A DNA stretch of 64,000 nucleotides from an uncultured Photobacterium sp. (GTDB taxonomy: Bacteria; Pseudomonadota; Gammaproteobacteria; Enterobacterales; Vibrionaceae), in assembly GCF_947502415.1 (NCBI RefSeq), contig NZ_CANMZV010000018.1, forward strand, positions 1-64,000, in the 5' to 3' direction. A model generated the notes under the pieces. That model saw nothing but the letters and a program-made list of their open reading frames with translations. It ran no database searches and was not told the DNA's origin. Positions 36,839 through 46,090 of the stretch are shown here, one piece after another; within the stretch, counting starts at the first letter, position 1; each line of letters begins with the position of its first letter. The position numbers were made by a program, and so were the translations under genes.

Positions 36839-37018
36839 AGTGATACTGCTGATAACAAGTAATAGCCATAATTTAACTGGAAAAAACGCCAGGCTCGATA
36901 GTCGTAAGTCAATCATGACATAACTTTGACAAATCCTAAGCTGCAAACTAACAACACTTCGATATAACGTTTTCCGATACCTCTGTCCTAAGTCTTACAA
37001 TAGTCTTTGAACAACAAA

Positions 37019-37034
37019 AGGCAAACGTTTGCTC
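37019..37034 (+). promoter_or_regulatory. PurR operator upstream of purT
   Basis: AGGCAAACGTTTGCTC, 60 bp before the start codon, closely matches the PurR box ACGCAAACGTTTGCGT (12-bp perfect palindromic core). PurR with hypoxanthine or guanine should repress. Confidence 0.8.
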
Positions 37035-37093
37035 GAGCATCTGAATCCTGTATGATCCGCATCAGTAATCAACACTCACCGTAAGGAAACTCG

Positions 37094-38269
37094 ATGATAG
37101 GTTCAGCTACTCGCCCAGATGCAACCCGTATTCTATTACTCGGCTCCGGAGAGCTAGGAAAAGAAGTCGCGATAGAGTGCCAACGCTTAGGTCTTGAAGT
37201 AATCGCTGTTGATCGCTACGCAAATGCACCTGCCATGCAGGTAGCACACCGTAGTCATGTTATTAACATGCTTGATCCTGAAGCCTTGAAACAAGTTATC
37301 AAGCAAGAACAGCCACACTATGTAGTCCCGGAGATTGAAGCCATTGCCACTGATACACTCGTCGAGCTTGAAGCTGAAGGGGTGAATGTTATACCTACAG
37401 CCAATGCCGCCAAACTGACGATGAATCGCGAGGGTATCCGCCGGCTGGCAGCCGAAACTTTGAGAATACCAACCTCCCCTTACGAATTTTCAGACCAATA
37501 TGATGATTTCGCGGCCTCTGTAGAGAGAATCGGTACACCGTGTGTCGTTAAACCTATTATGAGCTCCTCGGGTAAAGGTCAGAGTGTTATCAAATCACCA
37601 GCAGATATTGAATCTGCATGGCAGTATGCGCAAGAAGGTGGTCGCGCCGGCGCTGGCCGGGTTATTATTGAAGGATTTGTAGAGTTCGATTATGAAATCA
37701 CGCTTTTGACTGTCAGGGCTATTGACGGTGTTCACTTCTGCGCACCAATTGGTCATCGCCAGCAAGACGGCGACTATCGTGAATCATGGCAACCTCAGGC
37801 AATGTCAGAAGCCGCACTAAAAGAAGCTCAGAGCGTTGCAGAGAAAGTTGTGAATGCCCTCGGCGGCTACGGTCTGTTTGGGGTCGAGCTGTTTGTTAAA
37901 GGCGACGAGGTATTATTCAGTGAGGTTTCACCACGTCCTCATGATACCGGGATGGTCACTCTGATATCACAGGACCAGTCTGAGTTTGCACTCCATGTAC
38001 GTGCATTCCTTGGCTTACCCATTCACTCTATTACCCAGTATGGCCCTTCGGCATCGGCGGTTATCCTGCCGGACGGTATTTCAGATAATGTGCGTTTCGA
38101 TCACCTTGCTGTTGCGCTGGCGCGTCCGCAAACTCAACTTCGTCTCTTTGCCAAGCCAGAAATCAACGGTCGCCGTCGCCTTGGTGTTGCCCTTGCCCGC
38201 CGCGATAATATCGTTGAAGCAATCAGTGATGCCATTGATACCGCATCAGATGTAAAAGTGATGCTTTGA
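37094..38269 (+). CDS. purT: Formate-dependent phosphoribosylglycinamide formyltransferase
   Basis: 391 residues, standard length. ATP-grasp enzyme that makes formyl-GAR from GAR, formate and ATP in purine synthesis. N-terminal [16 protein letters not shown], the ATP-grasp segment [17 protein letters not shown] near 155, the [27 protein letters not shown]g/ATP site near 260, and a C-terminal [20 protein letters not shown]. The upstream PurR box fits purine repression. Monocistronic with a strong terminator. Confidence 0.97.
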   Translation: MIGSATRPDATRILLLGSGELGKEVAIECQRLGLEVIAVDRYANAPAMQVAHRSHVINMLDPEALKQVIKQEQPHYVVPEIEAIATDTLVELEAEGVNVIPTANAAKLTMNREGIRRLAAETLRIPTSPYEFSDQYDDFAASVERIGTPCVVKPIMSSSGKGQSVIKSPADIESAWQYAQEGGRAGAGRVIIEGFVEFDYEITLLTVRAIDGVHFCAPIGHRQQDGDYRESWQPQAMSEAALKEAQSVAEKVVNALGGYGLFGVELFVKGDEVLFSEVSPRPHDTGMVTLISQDQSEFALHVRAFLGLPIHSITQYGPSASAVILPDGISDNVRFDHLAVALARPQTQLRLFAKPEINGRRRLGVALARRDNIVEAISDAIDTASDVKVML

Positions 38270-38357
38270 CACATTACACCTGCCAACACATTGCACCCGT
38301 CACACTCAAACGTGACAGTGTCACCCAACTTAAAGTAAAACAATACGACATCAAACA

Positions 38358-38383
38358 AAAAGGAGCCTACGCTGGCTCCTTTT
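38358..38383 (+). terminator. Terminator of purT
   Basis: AAAAGGAGCC/GGCTCCTTTT 10-bp stem, 6-nt loop, T run. Confidence 0.9.
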
Positions 38384-38419
38384 CTTTATGACGTTTATTT
38401 ACCACTCGTTAAGCAAATA

Positions 38420-39070
38420 CTATGAGCTAGCAAGCTCAATCAACCAGGCTTCTTCAGCAAATCGAGATAACCCACGCTGACGACGAGGGTGTGATTCATC
38501 TGCATCATCACGCTCCAGGGCGGTGATCTTACAGCCTTCAAACAGTTGCTCAACTTCTTCTTTGGATACACTAAACGGAGGACCATCCATTTCAGCCTGC
38601 GGATAATCCAGGGTGATCAGCAAAATACGGCCACCAGCCTTAACCAAAGACAATAAGCGATCAGCATACATCTGACGCATGGATTCTGGCATCGCAATCA
38701 GTGCAGCGCGATCATACACAACATCAACAGGTTCAATTTGCACGGCAAAAAAGTCACCACAATGAATTGTAATTTCATCCAGTTCATAAATCGCCTGACC
38801 ATTCCCCAATGATATTACTGTCGGAATATAGAACATCTCGGAGAAAAATGCCCTGACCGCAATATCACTCAGCTCGATGCCGATGATTTTGTTATGTTTC
38901 TCGGCAAGCCAAGTCATATCAAGTGACTTGCCACACATAGGAACCAATACGGTATCTTCGCGCGCAGCATGCACAGCTGGCCAGTGCTTGGTCAGCATAG
39001 GATTAATATCATTGAGATGAAAACCAATACGGTTTTCGGCCCAACGGCTATGCCAAAATTCTGCATCCAT
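38420..39070 (-). CDS. tpm: Thiopurine S-methyltransferase
   Basis: 216 residues from ATG 39070 (MDAEFWHSRW, the typical start; an upstream ATG would add 19 residues). Motifs: VLVPMCGKSLDMTWLA (SAM site I), GIELSDIAVRAFF, VDVVYDRAALIAMP and LLITLDYPQAEMDGPPFSVS. The enzyme methylates thiols and, in bacteria, selenium and tellurium compounds. Convergent with purT. Confidence 0.95.
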   Translation of the reverse strand: MDAEFWHSRWAENRIGFHLNDINPMLTKHWPAVHAAREDTVLVPMCGKSLDMTWLAEKHNKIIGIELSDIAVRAFFSEMFYIPTVISLGNGQAIYELDEITIHCGDFFAVQIEPVDVVYDRAALIAMPESMRQMYADRLLSLVKAGGRILLITLDYPQAEMDGPPFSVSKEEVEQLFEGCKITALERDDADESHPRRQRGLSRFAEEAWLIELASS

Positions 39071-39212
39071 TATCTTAAATCTCTTTTCTGACTTTATTCC
39101 TACCAAACTGAATAAATGTTTGATCAACCTATCCAGAAAGGTCTGTTTTTATAGTCCGGATATCTGACCATAGTTTAGAGCGCTGATCCAGATCTAATCT
39201 ATAAACGCAAAA

Positions 39213-39232
39213 AAGGATGCCGAAGCATCCTT
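39213..39232 (-). terminator. Terminator of the small gene at 39331
   Basis: AAGGATGC/GCATCCTT stem with a CGAA loop; on the minus strand it is followed by TTTTTT. Confidence 0.85.
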
Positions 39233-39330
39233 AGTCTAACAACCCCGCTTTATCAAAATAAAGCTAGGTTAAAAATATGTTCTTCAATTTTTCTTTATGA
39301 GAGTAATTGAACAAACGATATAAACAGTCC

Positions 39331-39624
39331 TTATGAAATGCGGAACAGTTTAATCGAATCACGGCGTACAGTTACACCGCGGAAAGTAACAGGTTCCAGC
39401 AACGTCATTAGCTGCTTAGAAACAAAAAACTTACCGCCGTAGCTACGATCACCACCACGATTTACCCAATCTGCAAATTCATCTGCCAAGCTGAACATAG
39501 AGTTTCCAACAAGCAGAACTAGGACTTTGGCGACTTCACTGTCATTCTGTTTATTAAACTCCGCGTCACGAACTTTTTTACGGTATTCGTCGACAATTCT
39601 TTCTAGGCACTCAAATCTGCTCAT
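39331..39624 (-). CDS. Small conserved-looking protein of unknown function
   Basis: 97 residues from the ATG at 39624 (MSRFECLERIVDEYRKKVRD); a longer start adds 19 residues. Charged helical N-terminus, hydrophobic central segment (VAKVLVLLVGNSMFSLADEF) and a basic C-terminal end (FRGVTVRRDSIKLFRIS). Cytoplasmic, no signal. I do not recognise the family. It has its own terminator and a good codon pattern, so it is likely real. Confidence 0.65.
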   Translation of the reverse strand: MSRFECLERIVDEYRKKVRDAEFNKQNDSEVAKVLVLLVGNSMFSLADEFADWVNRGGDRSYGGKFFVSKQLMTLLEPVTFRGVTVRRDSIKLFRIS

Positions 39625-39795
39625 ATACACCACCACAAAAAAAGAGGTGCGGATACTACTGCTCATACCCAATGAAATCAACCCATGATGGGGGATTTAT
39701 TGAGATAAAAGTGGTTATTTTTTCATATTCATAACAACTTTCTGCAATTTTGTCATATAAATCACGATTTAGATCATGTTTTGACGTCTTTTTTA

Positions 39796-39818
39796 TAGCT
39801 ATATTTTAAATGTACGTT
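39796..39818 (+). promoter_or_regulatory. Candidate NsrR site
   Basis: TAGCTATATTTTAAATGTACGTT resembles the 11-1-11 NsrR consensus (AAGATGCATTT-N-AAATGCATCTT) at 15 of 22 positions. Supported by the downstream gene's known NsrR control in E. coli (ygbA). Confidence 0.4.
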
Positions 39819-39858
39819 TGAGCAGTTTCAGTATGAATTGTGCTGTAGAGAAACCATT

Positions 39859-40257
39859 ATGACCCATTCAGATAAGACAATTATTCTATTCGGCAGCCTC
39901 AACACCGAATTTCGGACTATCGAGGCGATGATAGAAATCTATTGCAAAGATCATCATAAAACCCCGACTCTCTGTAAGCAGTGTTCTGATTTCCTCGAGT
40001 ATGCGTTTACCCGGTTAGACCGCTGTCCCTATGGCGAGGCAAAACCGACTTGTCGAGTTTGCCCTATCCACTGTTACAAAGCAGATTGCAAAGAACGGTC
40101 CCGGCAAATTATGCGCTATTCAGGACCAAAGATGTTGTTCAAGCATCCCATTCTAGCCGTTCGCCACTTGCTTGCAGAAAGACGTCCGATCCCGGAAAAA
40201 CCTGCCGCAGGTGCATCTAACCGCCACAAACGAAAAGCACTTGCTTCTAAAAGCTAA
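39859..40257 (+). CDS. ygbA: Nitrous-oxide-stimulated promoter family protein (YgbA-like)
   Basis: 132 residues from ATG 39859 (MTHSDKTIILFG); a TTG seven codons earlier is unlikely. Cys-rich centre: CKQCSDFLEYAFTRLDRCPYGEAKPTCRVCPIHCYK, then C-K-E-R and the conserved MRYSGPKMLFKHPILAVRHLL, all matching the YgbA family, and a basic C-terminus (KRKALASKS). In E. coli ygbA is NsrR-controlled and aids recovery from nitrosative stress. The Cys pattern suggests metal or Fe-S binding. Convergent with the lipoprotein at 40274. Confidence 0.85.
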   Translation: MTHSDKTIILFGSLNTEFRTIEAMIEIYCKDHHKTPTLCKQCSDFLEYAFTRLDRCPYGEAKPTCRVCPIHCYKADCKERSRQIMRYSGPKMLFKHPILAVRHLLAERRPIPEKPAAGASNRHKRKALASKS

Positions 40258-40273
40258 CGAGCTAATAACCGAT

Positions 40274-40651
40274 TCAATTACGGTAATAATCCACAACTTG
40301 CACTTTTGATGGTTCCACGTTGCCCGGCACATCCAAGCTAAAGCTATTCTCACCTTTCATTGTTACCGATGAAGATAGCTCACCAGCAACGCTCACTCCT
40401 TCGATTTTGCTAAAACGCCGGGATATGTCGTAATGCATATTTACCGTAACACTCGCTTCTTTGTTTGCGGCAAGTTCAAACTGGCAAATACCTGTCGGAC
40501 AATACACATCCACTTGGCCTGGTTCACTCACAACAATCTTTTCAACGTTTTTCACCGGGGTTGCTGTCAGTTGAAACTCCTCACCGCAACCTGGTAGTAA
40601 CATCAGAACAGCACCGACCAGCAATATCTTATTGCTCAGTATTCGCAACAC
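40274..40651 (-). CDS. Hypothetical lipoprotein
   Basis: 125 residues from a GTG at 40651, with GGAG seven nt upstream; the longer frame to 40714 would put 21 charged residues before the signal. Signal ILSNKILLVGAVLMLLPGC with lipobox LPGC, so lipid-anchored. The mature part is small and beta-rich with two Cys (DVYCPTGICQFEL) likely disulfide-bonded. No known family. Confidence 0.65.
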   Translation of the reverse strand: MLRILSNKILLVGAVLMLLPGCGEEFQLTATPVKNVEKIVVSEPGQVDVYCPTGICQFELAANKEASVTVNMHYDISRRFSKIEGVSVAGELSSSVTMKGENSFSLDVPGNVEPSKVQVVDYYRN

Positions 40652-40967
40652 AAGCAGTCTCCTTTTTAATACAGCGAGTTCAATACAGCAAATAGCAGAC
40701 AATTCCGAGCTCAAGCCCTCTATGCGCTAACTTCTAAACAGAATCCCCTTCTTTTGGCTTAACCAAGGAACCATAGCAAGCATCTTGTTTTTAGAAGGTT
40801 TTTTCTGTTAACTCTTGCTAAAAGTAGAATTCTATTAACTGGTTTTACCAAAAATTTCGCTCGTATATTTCATAAACGCGACAATTACCGCGACCAATCC
40901 CATCTACAATCTTTTGACTTATAAATTAGACATTGACGTAACACTAACTAGTTCAACGGATAAGTCT

Positions 40968-42482
40968 ATGAACAATAATATCTCAACGGCTAGATTTACC
41001 ATCCCATCGGAACTTAGCCGTCACTTTAAGTCATCATTACTCTACAGAACATTCACTATTACTTTCACAATAGCGATTATCAGTCTGGCAACAATCATGA
41101 CACCTGATGTTCATGCAAACGCAAACAATGAGAAATGGCTCAAACCGCATAAACTCTTAAACAAGGAGCAAATTGAAAAACAACTACCTTTCTATCCATC
41201 CAGAGCATCCACTAATGGGCACAAACTAACCCCCGATATGTTCGAAGATTCCAAAATCTGTCAAGGTTGCCATAACGAAATCTACCAACAGTGGGAACGC
41301 TCCGTTATGGCAAATTCATGGGAAGACCCGATCTACAGAGCGTTATACAAACGAGCAAGTGCCGCAACAGATGGTAAAGTCGACAATTTCTGTGCCGCCT
41401 GCCATAGCCCTATAGGCATGACCAGCATGAATGCCAACGCCAGTTCATTCGACACAGATAAGCATATCCCCGGCGTTAATTGCGAAGTGTGCCATAACAT
41501 TGTCGGTATTGCCGGCAGTGATAACGGTGCCTATATCCTGTCTCCGAACAAAGACAAACACGTTAAGCTCGGCCCGCGAACCGATGCCAACTCCCCTTAC
41601 CACAAAACCGAATATTCTGATCTGCATACCAAATCTGAGTTCTGTTCGGTCTGCCATAATGTCTCGCATCCCTTCAACAGTACACCAATTGAGCGCACTT
41701 ATGATGAATGGCAAGAAAGTGCTTACAACGAGAAAGGGATCCATTGCCAGGATTGCCACATGACTCCCGGCCCTGGTCGAAATATAAATCCGGGTAAATC
41801 GGCTGTTATGGGTAAAGAACGTAAGCACATTTACTCCCATGAATTTACCGGCGGTAATTCCACCCTTCATCAATACTTCGATGATCCGGACAGTGCTGAA
41901 CTTGCGCGAGAAATGCTTCGCTCTGCTGCCACAATGGAGTTTATTGAGCTCCCCGAAACCCTTGTAGCCGGAGAATTAGCAACAATCAAAATCAAGGTTG
42001 CGAACGTTGGAGCCGGACACAAATTACCTACGGGCTTCCCCGAAGGAAGGGAGATCTGGATTGACTTTAAGGTTAACTCAACTGAACAAACGCCAATCTA
42101 CCGTTCCGGCGCAATTGTTGACGGCCATACCGAAAAAGGAACCCAGAGTTTTAAAGTCACGCTGGGAGATGCCAACGGTAATGTGGTTGATCTCAATGTA
42201 TGGGAGGTCGACAGAATACTTTCGGATACCCGGATCCTGCCAAACGGCTATTCAATCGTTGTTTACACCTTCTTGGTGCCTGAAGATATCTCTGGAAATG
42301 TAACTCTGGATGCAACCTTGAACTATTGGCCGTTCTCGCAAAAACTGGTTGATGAACTTCTTGGAGCAGGAAAAATGACTGTCGATATAGTCAACATGAC
42401 TTCAACCAAAGTCAAACTACCAGTTTCGGAAGAAAAAGCGGACAAGGCATTAGCCATGAAGAGATTGCAACAAAATCAGTAG
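40968..42482 (+). CDS. Periplasmic multiheme cytochrome c (five CxxCH)
   Basis: 504 residues from ATG 40968 (MNNNISTARFT); a TTG 18 codons earlier is unlikely. Signal or anchor near 25-55 (TFTITFTIAIISLATIM), then five c-type heme motifs: CQGCH, CAACH, CEVCH, CSVCH and CQDCH within the first 270 residues. A C-terminal beta-sandwich (LVAGELATIKIKVANVGAGHKLPTGFPEG) resembles the Ig-like domain of cytochromes such as those of the c554/hydroxylamine reductase-like families. Likely an electron carrier or reductase in the periplasm; no partner oxidoreductase is adjacent. A strong terminator follows. Confidence 0.88.
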   Translation: MNNNISTARFTIPSELSRHFKSSLLYRTFTITFTIAIISLATIMTPDVHANANNEKWLKPHKLLNKEQIEKQLPFYPSRASTNGHKLTPDMFEDSKICQGCHNEIYQQWERSVMANSWEDPIYRALYKRASAATDGKVDNFCAACHSPIGMTSMNANASSFDTDKHIPGVNCEVCHNIVGIAGSDNGAYILSPNKDKHVKLGPRTDANSPYHKTEYSDLHTKSEFCSVCHNVSHPFNSTPIERTYDEWQESAYNEKGIHCQDCHMTPGPGRNINPGKSAVMGKERKHIYSHEFTGGNSTLHQYFDDPDSAELAREMLRSAATMEFIELPETLVAGELATIKIKVANVGAGHKLPTGFPEGREIWIDFKVNSTEQTPIYRSGAIVDGHTEKGTQSFKVTLGDANGNVVDLNVWEVDRILSDTRILPNGYSIVVYTFLVPEDISGNVTLDATLNYWPFSQKLVDELLGAGKMTVDIVNMTSTKVKLPVSEEKADKALAMKRLQQNQ

Positions 42483-42514
42483 CAAAAAATGTTCACTTAT
42501 GTACAAAAAATGGA

Positions 42515-42537
42515 AAGCGCCAGCCTGGCTGGCGCTT
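42515..42537. terminator. Terminator between convergent genes
   Basis: AAGCGCCAGC/GCTGGCGCTT perfect 10-bp stem with a CTG loop, between the cytochrome and a POT-like transporter. Confidence 0.8.
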
Positions 42538-42542
42538 GTTAT

Positions 42543-44051
42543 TTAGTGGGTGGCAGCTACATCCTGACCAGATTCCAGCTCCTCCAGCTCCTCGCCTTTG
42601 CGGATAAGCTTGGCGATAACCTTAGACAGCATGAGCGTAACAACAGCCATTACAACAGCTAGCATGGCTAGATTGTAGAAGTAACTGGCATAGACACCTT
42701 CGATGATTTCCGGTGTTAGCACCTGATCTTTCGGCAAAGCAATTTTAGTTGAAATTACCGCAGCCAAAATGCCACTGAGTGATAACGCCACAGAACGCAA
42801 GCCAATAGCAAACGCTGACAGATAACGTGGCACCATTTCGAAAATGAAACCTGCACCCAATGCACCGACAATCAATTCAGCCAGTGACTGGAAGAAGTGA
42901 ACCCACAAAATCCAATCTGCTGCAATTTTACCGTCTTCGCCTACAAAGCTGGTTGAAAGGCCAAGCAAACCAAATGCAACAGCACTGAAAACAAAAGCCG
43001 CAGCAAATTTAGTCGGAATAGATGGAGAGAAACCTTTTCTCTCAAGCCATCCGTAGACATAAATCACTGGAGCACCAAGGATGAAACACCATAATGGGTT
43101 AAATGCCGCATTCGATTCTGGTCGAATAGGAATGAATCCCATGATCTGATCACCCATCAGATTAATGGCGTAGATGTTCATAGAAGTGAGCATCTGGCCA
43201 TAGTAGAAATAGAAAGTGATCAAAATGAAAATGGTAATAAGAACGCCGCACATCTTATATTTGTATGCTGCGGTAGCGCGTGTTATTTCAAAGATGAAAT
43301 ACATAATTGCGCAAGCGCCCAGTGCATACAGCAGGTACTTACCGGCATCCAGGTTAGAGAATACCCAGTAAACCATTCCAAGCATCACGACAGAACCGGC
43401 GACAAAACATGCCCAGGTTTTCATGCTGACAGCTCGGCGGTCAATCTCATTACCGACAGCAACAAAGTACTTATGAAAGACGACAAACAGAACCAAGGTA
43501 ATCGACATCAATCCTGATGCAATATAGAAGTTACCCTGGTAAGCCAGATAAGCAACCATAAACGGGAACAGGTATTTAGACGAAAACGAACCCAGATTAT
43601 TGATCGAATAGTTAACGGTCAAACCCTGCTGGAATGAATCCCTGTTGGTTTCAGAATAAGAGTTACCAAGTAACACTGTCGGACTCGTGGCCGACAAGCC
43701 GCGGGCATAGCCGATCAACGCAATCGCAAAAATACTTAATGGGACGTTCAGGCTGCTTGCACCAAGACCAAGCAAGAAGAAGCCTATGGTATAGATGGTG
43801 TAGCCAATGTATACCGCCCTGAAAGAGCCGATATAACGGTCAGCAACAAAACCACCGACAGCAGAAAAAACAGGACCAACAGCCCCGAATGCCCCCATCA
43901 TCATGATGGTATCAGCTTCGCTGTAATTTAACTCAAACAGGAAGAACTTGGTAAGCAGGACATATGTCCCATAAAAGGCCGCTCCCCACAGGAACTGCCT
44001 TAGGATTAAAATCCTAGCTATAAACGGAAATCTAGCGTTTGCGTCTTGCAT
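42543..44051 (-). CDS. POT-like peptide transporter, tandem copy 1
   Basis: 502 residues from ATG 44051 (AAGGAG six nt upstream). About 12-14 membrane helices with POT-family features: GAFGAVGPVFSAVGGFVADRYIGSFRA (GxxADxxxG-like loop) and FQSLAELIVGALG in the C-terminal half. The first helix reads RQFLWGAAFYGTYVLL where canonical POT proteins have ExxERFxYY, so the proton-coupling Glu residues are missing. It is close to 90% identical to the protein encoded at 44314, separated by a terminator, so each has its own promoter. The substrate may be a peptide or another compound. Confidence 0.85.
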   Translation of the reverse strand: MQDANARFPFIARILILRQFLWGAAFYGTYVLLTKFFLFELNYSEADTIMMMGAFGAVGPVFSAVGGFVADRYIGSFRAVYIGYTIYTIGFFLLGLGASSLNVPLSIFAIALIGYARGLSATSPTVLLGNSYSETNRDSFQQGLTVNYSINNLGSFSSKYLFPFMVAYLAYQGNFYIASGLMSITLVLFVVFHKYFVAVGNEIDRRAVSMKTWACFVAGSVVMLGMVYWVFSNLDAGKYLLYALGACAIMYFIFEITRATAAYKYKMCGVLITIFILITFYFYYGQMLTSMNIYAINLMGDQIMGFIPIRPESNAAFNPLWCFILGAPVIYVYGWLERKGFSPSIPTKFAAAFVFSAVAFGLLGLSTSFVGEDGKIAADWILWVHFFQSLAELIVGALGAGFIFEMVPRYLSAFAIGLRSVALSLSGILAAVISTKIALPKDQVLTPEIIEGVYASYFYNLAMLAVVMAVVTLMLSKVIAKLIRKGEELEELESGQDVAATH

Positions 44052-44263
44052 ATCATGCTCCTTCAATATAATGCATGGCAAAAACTAGCATACGGAAAAT
44101 TACCATTTTATGATCAATGATAAGTTATTGAACAAATAGCATATTGAGAGAAAACTTTTTTACAAAGATGAGATCTTGATATTAAACCGATCTCACCTAA
44201 ACCATTCCAACAACAAATTAATGCCATATTCTCAATAGGAATCATGCATTTAATAACAAAAAA

Positions 44264-44292
44264 CGGTTTAGCCAAAAATATGGCTAAACCGC
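44264..44292 (-). terminator. Terminator of POT-like copy 2
   Basis: CGGTTTAGCC/GGCTAAACCG stem, with a T-rich run beyond on the minus strand. Confidence 0.8.
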
Positions 44293-44313
44293 TTAAAAAG
44301 TAAAATTATAATA

Positions 44314-45822
44314 TTACTGTTCAGCAACAGTATTCTGCGTAACCGCCTCTTTTTCGAGTTCTTCGCCCTTACGGATCAACTTAGCAATAACCTTAGATAA
44401 CATCAGCGTAGCAACTGCCATCACTACCGCCAATGCCGCCAGACCATAGAAGTAGTTTGCGTACACCCCTTCGATAATTTCAGGTGTCATTACCTGATCT
44501 TTTGGCAAGGCAATTCTGGTGGAAATCACCGCTGCAAGAATACCACTGAGAGAAAGCGCTACGGAACGTAAGCCAATTGCGAATGCTGACAAGTAACGCG
44601 GCACCATTTCAAAAATAAAACCAGCACCAAGAGCCCCCACAATCAGCTCAGCCAGTGACTGGAAGAAGTTCACCCATAAAATCCAATCTCCGGCAATCTT
44701 ACCGTCTTCTCCGACAAAACTGGTAGACAGGCCAAGTAGTCCGAATGCTACCGCACTGAACACAAATGCCGCAGCAAATTTAGTCGGAATTGAAGAGGAG
44801 TAACCATTACGCTCAAGCCAGCCATAAACAAAGATTACCGGAGCACCCAGAATGAAACACCATAGCGGGTTAAATGCGGCATTGGATTCAGGACGGATAG
44901 GAATAAAGCCGAAGATCTGATCCCCCATCAGATTAATCGCATAAATGTTCATTGAGGTCATCATCTGACCATAATAGAAATAGAAAGAGATCATAATGAA
45001 AATCATGATCAATACACTGCACATCTTATATTTATATGCTGCAGTCGCGCGGGTTGTTTCGAAAATGAAGTACAAAATCGCACCAACACCTAGGGCGTAT
45101 AACAGGTATTTACCTGCATCCAAATTCGAAAATACCCAATAAACTAGCCCCAGCATGACAGCCGAACCTGCAACAAAGCATGCCCATGTCTTCAGGCTTA
45201 CTTCCTGACGGTCAATGTCATTACCGACTTCAACAAAGCGTTTACGGAAAAGGACAAACAGAACAAGGGTAATAGACATCAAGCCAGAAGCAATATAGAA
45301 ATTCCCTTGATAGGCAAGAAAAGCCACCATGAATGGGAATAGGTACTGGGATGAAAATGAACCAAGGTTGTTAATTGAGTAGTTAACCGTCAAACCTTGC
45401 TGGAAAGAATCCCGGTTCGTTTCTGAGTAAGAGTTACCCAAAAGAACTGTCGGGCTTGTCGCAGACAAACCTCGGGCATAACCAATCAAGGCAATAGAAA
45501 AAATACTGAGCGAAACATTCAGGGTACTTGCACCAAAACCCAACAAAAAGAAGCCGATAGTATAGGTGGTATAACCAATATATACCGCACGAAATGAACC
45601 GATATACCGGTCCGCAACAAAGCCCCCGACAGCCGAAAATACAGGGCCCACAGCACCGAATGCACCCATCATCATGATGGTATCGGCTTCACTATAATTT
45701 AGCTCGAATAAAAAGAACTTAGTTAATAATACATAGGTTCCGTAAAAAGCGGCTCCCCACAGGAACTGCCTTAGGATTAACACCCTGGCCGTTAACGGAA
45801 ATCTAGCGTTTGCGTCTTGCAT
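44314..45822 (-). CDS. POT-like peptide transporter, tandem copy 2
   Basis: 502 residues from ATG 45822 (AAGGAG upstream). Same architecture and the same missing ExxER motif as copy 1 (LRQFLWGAAFYGTYVLL). The differences from copy 1 are mostly conservative substitutions in the membrane helices and the C-terminal tail (EKEAVTQNTVAEQ against EELESGQDVAATH). A recent tandem duplication is the simplest explanation. Confidence 0.85.
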   Translation of the reverse strand: MQDANARFPLTARVLILRQFLWGAAFYGTYVLLTKFFLFELNYSEADTIMMMGAFGAVGPVFSAVGGFVADRYIGSFRAVYIGYTTYTIGFFLLGFGASTLNVSLSIFSIALIGYARGLSATSPTVLLGNSYSETNRDSFQQGLTVNYSINNLGSFSSQYLFPFMVAFLAYQGNFYIASGLMSITLVLFVLFRKRFVEVGNDIDRQEVSLKTWACFVAGSAVMLGLVYWVFSNLDAGKYLLYALGVGAILYFIFETTRATAAYKYKMCSVLIMIFIMISFYFYYGQMMTSMNIYAINLMGDQIFGFIPIRPESNAAFNPLWCFILGAPVIFVYGWLERNGYSSSIPTKFAAAFVFSAVAFGLLGLSTSFVGEDGKIAGDWILWVNFFQSLAELIVGALGAGFIFEMVPRYLSAFAIGLRSVALSLSGILAAVISTRIALPKDQVMTPEIIEGVYANYFYGLAALAVVMAVATLMLSKVIAKLIRKGEELEKEAVTQNTVAEQ

Positions 45823-46033
45823 ACCACACTCCTTCAAAATTATGCAGCACAAAAGCTATCACGATGTAAAATTTTATTTTATGACCGATGTTGAATTATC
45901 ACACCAATAGCATATGAAGAGTTAAGTTTTTTGCTGTTTTGAGAACCAGATGTTAAACACGCCGCACTAACGAAATAAATAATTACTTGATTTACATATA
46001 TATTATTCAGTTTGGTATACCCGAAACAAAAAA

Positions 46034-46062
46034 ATGGCTTGACCATAACTCAGGACAAGCCA
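46034..46062 (-). terminator. Terminator of the lipase-like gene
   Basis: ATGGCTTG/CAAGCCAT stem, 13-nt loop; the minus strand continues with a T run. Confidence 0.7.
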
Positions 46063-46090
46063 TCTTTTATTCATCTCAATTATCTCGGTA

